This document shows positions 1-5,561 of a stretch of DNA of 8,874 nucleotides, piece by piece. The notes under the pieces are model-generated. The model was not told where the DNA came from. It worked only from the letters and a program-made list of their open reading frames with translations, and did not search any database. Each line of letters begins with the position of its first letter. Within the stretch, counting starts at the first letter, position 1. The position numbers and the translations under genes were made by a program. Source of the stretch: Candidatus Omnitrophota bacterium (GTDB taxonomy: Bacteria > Omnitrophota > Gorgyraeia > Gygaellales > Profunditerraquicolaceae); assembly GCA_016867175.1 (NCBI GenBank), contig VGKF01000022.1:1-8874 (forward strand), in the 5' to 3' direction.

Positions 1-80
1 TGGACAGAATCTAACAGGATTATTTTACGGTGATACATCTGTTTAATCTTTAAGCATAAAATGCAGAGTAAAAAACCTTC

Positions 81-108
81 TTGACACTATAAATTTTTAT
101 GCTATACT
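81..108 (+). promoter_or_regulatory. Sigma70-type promoter upstream of nfnA leader
   Basis: A perfect -35 box TTGACA (81-86) is separated by 16 bp from TATACT (103-108), which is preceded by TG at 100-101, giving an extended -10 (TGCTATACT). Transcription is expected to begin near position 115. This is one of the two best promoter matches in the window. The RNA would meet a strong terminator-like hairpin (138-180) before reaching the nfnA start at 209. The promoter therefore drives either an attenuated leader or a short independent RNA. Box matches are seen directly; activity is inferred. Confidence 0.75.
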
Positions 109-114
109 TAAAAT

Positions 115-180
115 ACAGTTTTGGTACAAGGACAGGGACGTCCTTTTTTTATCGCTCAAGATAAAGAAAGGACGTTTTTT
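115..180 (+). ncRNA. Possible short leader RNA or small RNA ahead of nfnA
   Basis: If transcription starts near 115 from the promoter at 81-108 and stops at the T run ending at 180, the product is an RNA of about 65 nt made almost entirely of one hairpin with a short 5' tail. It holds two AAGGAC copies (128-133 and 168-173), both complementary to GTCCTT at 140-145. It contains no ATG-started leader peptide. I do not recognise it as a known riboswitch or T-box. It could be an attenuated 5' leader of nfnA, or a separate small RNA with nfnA read from its own -10 element at 189-197. The ends are estimates. Confidence 0.35.
138..180 (+). terminator. Intrinsic terminator hairpin in the nfnA leader (attenuator or sRNA end)
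   Basis: Positions 138-153 pair with 160-175 in a 16-bp stem with only one G-U wobble (147/166), around a 6-nt loop (154-159). A T run (175-180) and further T-rich sequence follow. Three additional G-U pairs (135-137 with 176-178) are possible. The structure reads as a rho-independent terminator only in the + direction, because the opposite side lacks a T tract. It lies between the promoter at 81-108 and the nfnA ribosome binding site, so it is not simply the end of the upstream gene. A competing short hairpin (128-133 with 140-145) shares the 5' arm, a geometry typical of attenuators. The structure is seen; the regulatory role is inferred. Confidence 0.75.
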
Positions 181-188
181 ATTTATTA

Positions 189-197
189 TGGTATAAT
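189..197 (+). promoter_or_regulatory. Extended -10 element directly before nfnA
   Basis: TGGTATAAT (189-197) is a perfect extended -10 (TGnTATAAT) lying just after the terminator hairpin. No usable -35 is found 16-18 bp upstream. Initiation would fall around 203-206, only a few bases before the nfnA ATG at 209, so this promoter would give a nearly leaderless mRNA that leaves out the GAGG ribosome binding site (199-202). It may bypass the terminator. T-rich surroundings make a chance match possible. Confidence 0.35.
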
Positions 198-208
198 TGA
201 GGCAAAAC

Positions 209-1036
209 ATGAAGATCATACTTAAAGAAATCCTTTCTAATACCCCAGAGAATAAGGTTACCCGCTTGGATATCCTAGCCCCTGATATCGCCCAAAGAGC
301 CCTTCCTGGGCAATTTGTTGTAGTCATGGTAAACGAAGAAGGCGAGAGGATACCCCTGACCGTGGTAAATACAGATAAGCAAAAAGGCACACTTAGCATA
401 ATCTTCCAAGAGGTAGGCTTAACCACTAGGCTCTTGGGTAGCTTAAATAGCGGCGATTCGCTATATGCCATTGTAGGGCCATTAGGTCATCCGACAGAGA
501 TAAAGAATTACGGCAAGGTGATCCTAGTTGGTGGAGGTGTAGGTATTGCCGAGATCTATCCGGTAGCTAGGGCCTTTAAGGAGGAGGGGAATCAGGTTAC
601 CTCTATACTGGGTGCAAGGAGCAAAGATATATTGATATTAGAGAAGGAGCTAAAAGGCGTATCAGATGAGTTTTATGTTACTACTGATGATGGTAGCTAC
701 GGCAGAAAAGGCTTTACCACAGATGTATTAGCAGAGCTGCTTAAAAAAGATAACTATAGCCTAGTCTATGCAGTGGGTCCGATACCGATGATGAAGAGGG
801 CAGCTATGGTTACCCGGGATTTTAAAGTAAAAACTATAGTTTCGCTTAACGCCCTGATGGTGGATGCTACCGGGATGTGCGGCTGCTGCCGGGTAAATGT
901 AGCAGGAGAAACTAAATTTAGCTGCGTAGACGGACCGGAGTTTGACGCGGGGTTAGTGGATTGGGAGGAATTAATAAAGAGGAACCGCCTCTATCTTGAA
1001 CAGGAAAAACATATCTGCAGATTAAGACTGCAGTAA
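209..1036 (+). CDS. nfnA: NfnA/SudB-type FAD and [2Fe-2S] small subunit of electron-bifurcating ferredoxin:NADP oxidoreductase
   Basis: 275 aa, the usual length for NfnA (also annotated as sulfide dehydrogenase beta subunit or a dihydroorotate-dehydrogenase-like FAD/NAD-binding protein). In this family the small subunit carries FAD and a [2Fe-2S] cluster, binds NAD(H), and works with NfnB to couple NADPH, NADH and ferredoxin in the cytoplasm. Visible landmarks are the FAD-binding RIPLT (about 48-52), VGPLGHPTE (89-97), the nucleotide-binding VGGGVGIAE (107-115), TTDDGSYGRKG (158-168), VGPIPMM (189-195), and the cluster region with Asp219, Cys224, Cys227 and Cys239. The family is known for Asp-plus-three-Cys ligation. 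An extra Cys226 makes the motif CGCC. I chose ATG 209 over an in-frame TTG at 197: GAGG (199-202) sits 6 nt before the ATG, and MKIILKE fits family starts. nfnB follows 98 nt later. Whether it functions as Nfn or as sulfide dehydrogenase cannot be settled from sequence alone. Confidence 0.88.
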   Translation: MKIILKEILSNTPENKVTRLDILAPDIAQRALPGQFVVVMVNEEGERIPLTVVNTDKQKGTLSIIFQEVGLTTRLLGSLNSGDSLYAIVGPLGHPTEIKNYGKVILVGGGVGIAEIYPVARAFKEEGNQVTSILGARSKDILILEKELKGVSDEFYVTTDDGSYGRKGFTTDVLAELLKKDNYSLVYAVGPIPMMKRAAMVTRDFKVKTIVSLNALMVDATGMCGCCRVNVAGETKFSCVDGPEFDAGLVDWEELIKRNRLYLEQEKHICRLRLQ

Positions 1037-1046
1037 CTATAAACAA

Positions 1047-1100
1047 GAAAATTGCCTTCGGCAGTACTTAATGCCTGCCTACGGCAGGTAGGCAATTTTC
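1047..1100. repeat. REP-like palindromic element between nfnA and nfnB
   Basis: A perfect 11-bp inverted repeat (GAAAATTGCCT at 1047-1057 with its complement at 1090-1100) encloses a second 6-bp hairpin (CCTGCC 1074-1079 with GGCAGG 1083-1088). The inside also holds two near-copies of TGCCTnCGGCAG (1053-1064 and 1076-1087). The arms carry A's on the left and T's on the right, so either strand could fold into a terminator-like hairpin, though the T tract is only four bases. It could be a dispersed REP-type palindrome, a weak bidirectional terminator, or an RNA processing or stability hairpin that sets the NfnA:NfnB ratio. There is only one copy in this window. Confidence 0.6.
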
Positions 1101-1118
1101 GAAGCGGTATGGCGTTTT

Positions 1119-1124
1119 TATACT
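1119..1124 (+). promoter_or_regulatory. Possible -10 box (TATACT) close to nfnB start
   Basis: TATACT (1119-1124) ends 10 nt before the nfnB ATG. The best -35 at 17-bp spacing is TTTTCG (1096-1101), which matches poorly. nfnB has no Shine-Dalgarno sequence, so a nearly leaderless transcript from this box is one way it could be expressed. The evidence is weak. Confidence 0.22.
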
Positions 1125-1134
1125 TTTCTATACC

Positions 1135-2553
1135 ATGAAGAAAGAACCGGTAAAAATAAAAGAACTAGCCGTTGATCAAAGAATAAACGGCTTCCAGGAG
1201 GTAGTCTTAGGGTATAGCGAAGAAGAGGCCCTAGAGGAGGCCGGCCGTTGCCTGCAATGCAAGAATCCTGCCTGCATTGCAGGTTGTCCGGTAGGGATAG
1301 ATATAAAAAAATTTATATATCAGATTACTAAAAAAGATTATATTGCTGCTTATCTTACTATCAGAGAAAAGAATAATTTTCCTTCGCTTTGCGGAAGGAT
1401 TTGTCCTGCGGAATACCAATGCCGCAAGGCCTGTATATTAACCAAGAAAGGCGCGCCCTTTGCTTCTCCCGAAGCAATTAACATACATTTTCTAGAGCGT
1501 TTTGCAGGAGATTATGGGATGAGGGAGGGATTAGAGGCGGGCGCTAACCGGAATGAAGATCTCTCTAGGTTTAAAGTAGCGGTAGTGGGTTCTGGCCCGG
1601 CAGGCTTATGTTGCGCAGGAGAATTAGCCAGAAAAGGCATTAAGGTAAAAGTCTTCGAAGGCCTGCATAAGACCGGAGGAGTTTTACGTTACGGCATACC
1701 TGCGCTTAGGCTTCCGCGGGATATTCTGGATTTTGAAATTAACTACCTAAGCAAATTAGGCGTTGAGATTGTTACTAATTTTATCATCGGAAGAGCTAAA
1801 ACCCTAGATGAGCTTTTTAAGGAAGGGTATGCTGCGGCCTTTTTAGGGCTGGGTGCGGGGATTCCCTCTTTCATGGGGGTACCGGGTGAGAATCTCTGCA
1901 ATATCTATTCTGCCAATGAATTCCTGACCCGGGTTAATCTTATGTGCGCTTATAAATTTCCACAGTTTCATACGCCGGTGAGTATTGGTAAACATATTGT
2001 TGTCATTGGGGGCGGTAATACTGCTATGGACTCTAGCCGCGTAGCCCTACGTTTACAGAAAATGAACGGCATGGAACCCGATACTACGATAGTTTATCGC
2101 CGCACAGAGGTGGAGATGCCGGCAAGGAGACTAGAGATAGAACACGCCAAGGAAGAGGGGGTAAAATTTAAATTTTTAGTCAAGCCTGAGGAGTTTATGG
2201 GTAACGATCTAGGATTAGTTGAAAAGATGCGCTCCCTGGAGTGTAAATTAGGAGAGCCAGATAGCTCAGGCAGGAAAAGGCCGGTTGCTATTGCAGGGAG
2301 TGATTTCCAGATACCCTGCGATATGGCGGTGATTGCCGTAGGCCTTAAAGCCAACCAGGTCTTAACTAAGGTTACTCCGGAATTGAAAACCGATGAGTAT
2401 GGCGACCTCGAGGTTAATCCCCAAACTATGGAAACATCCATGAGGGGTGTTTTTGCCGGAGGCGATATTGTGGGAGGCGAGGGCACAATAATTGAAGCGA
2501 TGGGGATGAGTAAGATTGCCGCCCGAGCGATCACCGACTATCTAAAATCTTAG
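1135..2553 (+). CDS. nfnB: NfnB/SudA-type large subunit (GltD-like FAD, 4Fe-4S, NADPH-binding)
   Basis: 472 aa, the normal length for NfnB; often labelled glutamate synthase small subunit GltA/GltD. The N-terminal iron-sulfur domain has Cys39, Cys42, Cys47, Cys51 (CLQCKNPACIAGCP) and a second set Cys86, Cys90, Cys96, Cys100, as expected for two [4Fe-4S] clusters. The FAD-binding VGSGPAGL lies at 151-158. The NAD(P)H-binding GGGNTAMD (292-299) is followed by YRRTEVEMPAR (321-331), whose paired arginines fit NADPH preference. The C-terminal FAD motif AGGDIVGGEGT is at 441-451. In NfnAB this subunit holds the bifurcating FAD and the NADPH site and passes electrons to ferredoxin and to NfnA. A true glutamate synthase would need an FMN/glutaminase large subunit, absent here, while the nfnA-type gene directly upstream supports the Nfn/Sud reading. 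The start fits family N-termini, but no Shine-Dalgarno sequence precedes it. Confidence 0.88.
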   Translation: MKKEPVKIKELAVDQRINGFQEVVLGYSEEEALEEAGRCLQCKNPACIAGCPVGIDIKKFIYQITKKDYIAAYLTIREKNNFPSLCGRICPAEYQCRKACILTKKGAPFASPEAINIHFLERFAGDYGMREGLEAGANRNEDLSRFKVAVVGSGPAGLCCAGELARKGIKVKVFEGLHKTGGVLRYGIPALRLPRDILDFEINYLSKLGVEIVTNFIIGRAKTLDELFKEGYAAAFLGLGAGIPSFMGVPGENLCNIYSANEFLTRVNLMCAYKFPQFHTPVSIGKHIVVIGGGNTAMDSSRVALRLQKMNGMEPDTTIVYRRTEVEMPARRLEIEHAKEEGVKFKFLVKPEEFMGNDLGLVEKMRSLECKLGEPDSSGRKRPVAIAGSDFQIPCDMAVIAVGLKANQVLTKVTPELKTDEYGDLEVNPQTMETSMRGVFAGGDIVGGEGTIIEAMGMSKIAARAITDYLKS

Positions 2554-2591
2554 GTAACCTTTATTATATATTGAAAATAATTTTATTTAAA

Positions 2592-2597
2592 AGGAGG
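2592..2597 (+). promoter_or_regulatory. Consensus ribosome binding site of gdhA
   Basis: AGGAGG, a full anti-Shine-Dalgarno match, stands 5 nt before the gdhA ATG. It contrasts with nfnB just upstream, which has none, and suggests efficient GdhA translation. The 49-nt spacer after nfnB has no terminator and no convincing promoter, so cotranscription with nfnB is likely. Confidence 0.8.
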
Positions 2598-2602
2598 AAG
2601 AG

Positions 2603-3940
2603 ATGTCTAAGAAAGTAGAAGAGTTTATGAAGAAGGTGATGGAGAGGGATCCCTGGCAACCGGAATTCCATCAGGCAGTGCGTGAGGTGGTAGAGTCAGT
2701 GGCTCCGTTTATTGAAAAGCATGCCAAATATGAAAAGGCAAAAGTCCTGGAGCGGATGGTTGAGCCGGAGCGTGTGATTATGTTTCGCGTCCCCTGGGCG
2801 GATGATAAGGGCGAGATACAGGTTAACCGCGGCTTTCGTATTGAGATGAACAGCGCCATAGGCCCTTATAAGGGGGGCTTGCGTTTTCATCCCAGCGTTA
2901 ATTTAGGGATCCTAAAGTTTTTGGCCTTTGAGCAGGTCTTTAAGAACAGCCTTACTACCCTGCCTATGGGCGGAGGAAAGGGGGGCTCTGATTTTGACCC
3001 CAAAGGAAAATCAGACAATGAGGTAATGCGCTTCTGCCAGAGTTTTATGACCGAGTTATCGCGTCATATCGGCCCTGATACAGACGTGCCTGCAGGGGAT
3101 ATCGGAGTGGGTGGTAGGGAGATCGGCTATCTCTTCGGCCAATACAAAAGGCTGCGCAACGAATTTACCGGGGTGTTAACCGGAAAGGGCTTGAATTGGG
3201 GCGGAAGCCTTATTCGTCCGGAAGCTACCGGATACGGATGCGTTTATTTTGTGCAGGAGATGCTTAAGACCAGAGGAGAGTCTTTAGAAGGGAAGGTCTG
3301 CGCAGTTTCCGGTTCAGGTAATGTCGCCCAATATACCGTGGAGAAACTTATTCAATTAGGCGCTAAAGTCGTGACTCTATCAGACTCTAACGGGTATATC
3401 TATGACAAGGGCGGGATTGATAAAAAAGAATTAAGCTGTGTTATGGAGTTAAAGAACGTAAAACGCGGGCGCATCAAAGAGTGCGCCAAGGGTTTTAATT
3501 GTAAATATGTCGAGAACGAAAAACCCTGGAGCGTCAAATGCGATATCGCCTTCCCTTCCGCTACTCAAAATGAAATAGGAGAGAGCGACGCAAAGATATT
3601 AGTTAAGAACGGCTGTATTGCCATAGGCGAGGGCGCAAATATGCCTACTACCCCGGAGGGTGTAGAGGTCTTCCAGAAGGCAAAGATCCTTTATGCGCCC
3701 GGAAAGGCAGCTAATGCCGGAGGCGTGGCTACATCCGGATTAGAGATGAGCCAGAACAGCATGCGCTTCTCCTGGTCGCGCGAAGAGGTTGATCAGAAAC
3801 TGCTGGGGATCATGGTCGCAATACATGAGCAGTGCGTAAGGTATGGTAAAGAAGGCAGCTATATCAATTATGTCAACGGAGCCAATATCGCCGGATTTGT
3901 CAAGGTGGCGGATGCCATGATAGACCAGGGGTTGGTATAA
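2603..3940 (+). CDS. gdhA: Glutamate dehydrogenase, hexameric NADP-type
   Basis: 445 aa, the standard length of the small hexameric class typified by E. coli GdhA. It catalyses reductive amination of 2-oxoglutarate with ammonium to glutamate (reversible) in the cytoplasm. The substrate-site lysines are visible: Lys90 in GPYKGGLRFHP, Lys114 in VFKNSL, and the catalytic Lys126 in PMGGGKGGSD. Asp166 in PAGDIGVGGREIG is the family's catalytic aspartate. The Rossmann glycine motif GSGNVAQ is at 237-243, followed by SDSNG (260-264), a pattern common in NADP-dependent members; cofactor choice is inferred. The C-terminal NAGGVATSGLEMSQN (371-385) is typical. Translation starts behind AGGAGG. Lying 49 nt after nfnB, it probably shares a transcript with nfnAB, which could provide NADPH for ammonium assimilation or take up electrons when glutamate is catabolised. 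It appears intact. Confidence 0.96.
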   Translation: MSKKVEEFMKKVMERDPWQPEFHQAVREVVESVAPFIEKHAKYEKAKVLERMVEPERVIMFRVPWADDKGEIQVNRGFRIEMNSAIGPYKGGLRFHPSVNLGILKFLAFEQVFKNSLTTLPMGGGKGGSDFDPKGKSDNEVMRFCQSFMTELSRHIGPDTDVPAGDIGVGGREIGYLFGQYKRLRNEFTGVLTGKGLNWGGSLIRPEATGYGCVYFVQEMLKTRGESLEGKVCAVSGSGNVAQYTVEKLIQLGAKVVTLSDSNGYIYDKGGIDKKELSCVMELKNVKRGRIKECAKGFNCKYVENEKPWSVKCDIAFPSATQNEIGESDAKILVKNGCIAIGEGANMPTTPEGVEVFQKAKILYAPGKAANAGGVATSGLEMSQNSMRFSWSREEVDQKLLGIMVAIHEQCVRYGKEGSYINYVNGANIAGFVKVADAMIDQGLV

Positions 3941-3964
3941 AGAGAGTTTGTGCCTAACTAAGTA

Positions 3965-3993
3965 TTTACAAAGCCCAAGAGCTATATTATAAT
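3965..3993 (+). promoter_or_regulatory. Sigma70-type promoter for the UPF0371 gene
   Basis: TTTACA (3965-3970), one mismatch from the -35 consensus, lies 17 bp from a perfect TATAAT (3988-3993). Initiation is expected near 4000, giving a leader of about 17 nt before the ATG at 4017. This marks a likely transcription unit boundary after gdhA, although no terminator hairpin is visible in the 76-nt gap. Confidence 0.7.
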
Positions 3994-4016
3994 AACGCTC
4001 AAGGTTCGATAGAGAA

Positions 4017-5543
4017 ATGATAAAAAAGATTGGTTTTGATAGTGAGAAGTACCTGAAAGAACAGACCGCTGCGATCTTGGACCGGGTGAAGAAGTTTGAT
4101 AATAAACTCTACCTGGAATTCGGCGGGAAACTATGTTTTGATTATCATGCAGCCCGTGTCCTACCGGGTTATGACCCTAATGTCAAGATAAGGTTGTTGC
4201 AGCTGCTTAAAGATAAGATAGATATAGTCCTGTGTATCTACGCTGGAGATATCGAAAAGGGCAGGGTTAGGGGAGACTTCGGTATTACCTATGATGCTGC
4301 CACCTTAAAATTAATCGATGACCTCAGGAAATGGGGGCTGGATATCTTATCAGTGGTAATTACGCGTTTTAACAACCAGTCAACGGCCGCTATGTTTAAG
4401 AACAAGCTGGAGCATCGCGGCGTAAAGGTCTATTTGCATTACCCAATAGAGGGTTATCCTGCTGATGCAGACCACATTGTAAGCGAGAAAGGTTTTGGCA
4501 AGAACGAATATATAGAGACTAAAAAACCTATTGCAGTGGTAACTGCCCCCGGCCCCAACAGCGGAAAACTTGCCGTATGCCTTTCGCAATTATACCAGGA
4601 GCACAGGCGCGGTGTTAACGCAGGTTATGCAAAATTTGAGACCTTTCCCATTTGGAACCTGGCATTGAAACATCCGGTCAATGTTGCCTATGAGGCAGCA
4701 ACTGCGGATATCCAGGATTTCAATCTGGTAGACCCCTTTCACCTCAACAAATACAATAAGACCTCAATAAACTATAATCGCGACGTAGAGAGCTTCCCTA
4801 TTTTAAAACTGATTTTAGGGAAGATATTCGATAATAGCCCGGCCCTGCCTATGTATAATTCTCCTACTGATATGGGTGTTAACCGCGCAGGTTTTGGTAT
4901 AATAGATGACAAGGTCGTGCAGGATGCAGCAAAACAGGAACTTATCCGCAGATTTTTCCGCTATAACGGCGAATTCGTGCTGGGCATAGAGAAGAAAGAG
5001 ACGGTTGACCGCGTAGTGCTTTTAATGGAAGAGCTCGGGGTTAAGGTTACTGACCGGCAGGTAGTTGAGATAGCCAGAAAATCTGCCGAAGAAGCAGAGT
5101 CCAATGGTAAAGGTAATGAAGGTATATATTGCGGGGCGGCAATTCAGCTAAATGACGGCCGCATTATTACCGGCAAGAATTCCAAGCTTATGCATGCAGC
5201 CTCTAGCCTTATCCTAAATGCAGTTAAGGTCCTGGCTAATATCCCGGATGAAATACTCCTGCTTTCTCCGCATATCATAAATCAGATCGCCAAGTTAAAA
5301 GAGGGGATTCTGGATACTGATTCTGAGAGTTTAGACTTGGAAGAGACCCTGATCGCCCTTTCTATAAGCGCAACCACTAATCACACCGCGGAGTTGGCGA
5401 TGAAGAAGCTTATTGATTTACGTGGCTGCGAAGTGCATATGACACATATCCCTACTCCCGGAGATGAGGTCGGGCTTAAGCGTTTAGGCGTTAACCTGAC
5501 TACCGATGGAAAGTTCTCTTCCCGCAACCTATTTGTAACCTAA
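4017..5543 (+). CDS. UPF0371 / DUF1846 family protein
   Basis: 508 aa, full length for the UPF0371 (DUF1846) family, a conserved bacterial family whose biochemical function I cannot state. Recognised by the N-terminal IGFDSEKYLKEQ (5-16), LYLEFGGKL (31-39), VYAGDIE-like CIYAGDIEKG (73-82), RGDFGITYD (85-93), TAPGPNSGKLA (176-186), YNSPTDMGVNRAGFGI (280-295) and THIPTPGDE (476-484). The APGPNSGK stretch recalls a phosphate-binding loop but does not fit the classical Walker A spacing, so nucleotide binding is only a possibility. There is no signal peptide or membrane segment, so the protein is likely cytoplasmic. The start agrees with the family N-terminus. The ribosome binding site is weak: AGAG at 4011-4014, or AAGG at 4001-4004, which is 12 nt away. 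The gene has its own promoter at 3965-3993, and the beta-CASP nuclease gene follows after 18 nt. Confidence 0.93.
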   Translation: MIKKIGFDSEKYLKEQTAAILDRVKKFDNKLYLEFGGKLCFDYHAARVLPGYDPNVKIRLLQLLKDKIDIVLCIYAGDIEKGRVRGDFGITYDAATLKLIDDLRKWGLDILSVVITRFNNQSTAAMFKNKLEHRGVKVYLHYPIEGYPADADHIVSEKGFGKNEYIETKKPIAVVTAPGPNSGKLAVCLSQLYQEHRRGVNAGYAKFETFPIWNLALKHPVNVAYEAATADIQDFNLVDPFHLNKYNKTSINYNRDVESFPILKLILGKIFDNSPALPMYNSPTDMGVNRAGFGIIDDKVVQDAAKQELIRRFFRYNGEFVLGIEKKETVDRVVLLMEELGVKVTDRQVVEIARKSAEEAESNGKGNEGIYCGAAIQLNDGRIITGKNSKLMHAASSLILNAVKVLANIPDEILLLSPHIINQIAKLKEGILDTDSESLDLEETLIALSISATTNHTAELAMKKLIDLRGCEVHMTHIPTPGDEVGLKRLGVNLTTDGKFSSRNLFVT

Positions 5544-5545
5544 CC

Positions 5546-5551
5546 TATAAA
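5546..5551 (+). promoter_or_regulatory. Possible -10 box (TATAAA) before the beta-CASP gene
   Basis: TATAAA (5546-5551) ends 10 nt before the ATG at 5562. No -35 box is visible, and the gene lacks a Shine-Dalgarno sequence. The same arrangement is seen before nfnB. This is weak by itself, and read-through from the UPF0371 gene is the simpler explanation for transcription. Confidence 0.18.
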
Positions 5552-5561
5552 ACATATCCAG

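Noticed and set aside
2..46. Open frame entering from the left edge and ending in TAA at 44-46 (14 residues, GQNLTGLFYGDTSV)
   Set aside because: It might be the tail of an upstream gene, but a second frame also stays open to 33 and 14 residues are too few to support a call.
177..184. Walker A motif in the UPF0371 protein (residues 177-184, APGPNSGK)
   Set aside because: The glycine spacing does not fit GxxxxGK[ST] and the lysine is followed by Leu, so I do not call an ATPase; coordinates here are protein residues.
197..208. TTG at 197 as the nfnA start (adds MRQN)
   Set aside because: GAGG at 199-202 is correctly spaced for ATG 209, and the TTG itself overlaps the TATAAT box.
121..225. TTG-started open frame through the leader, a possible leader peptide
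   Set aside because: It has no ribosome binding site, its composition follows the hairpin and T runs, and it overlaps the nfnA start in another frame.
97..471. 124-codon open frame on the minus strand
   Set aside because: It overlaps nfnA and the leader hairpin, has no recognisable domain, and is the reverse shadow of a well-supported gene.
2094..2534. 146-codon open frame on the minus strand inside nfnB
   Set aside because: It is the reverse complement of the conserved NADPH and FAD binding region of nfnB; its serine/proline-rich composition is typical of shadow frames.
2554..2602. Possible promoter in the AT-rich gap before gdhA (TTGAAA 2571-2576)
   Set aside because: No -10 box falls at proper spacing, since the expected position is occupied by the ribosome binding site; cotranscription with nfnB is simpler.
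4895..4903. Extended -10 match TGGTATAAT inside the UPF0371 gene
   Set aside because: There is no -35 box, and the bases encode the conserved GFGI region, so coding constraint explains the match.
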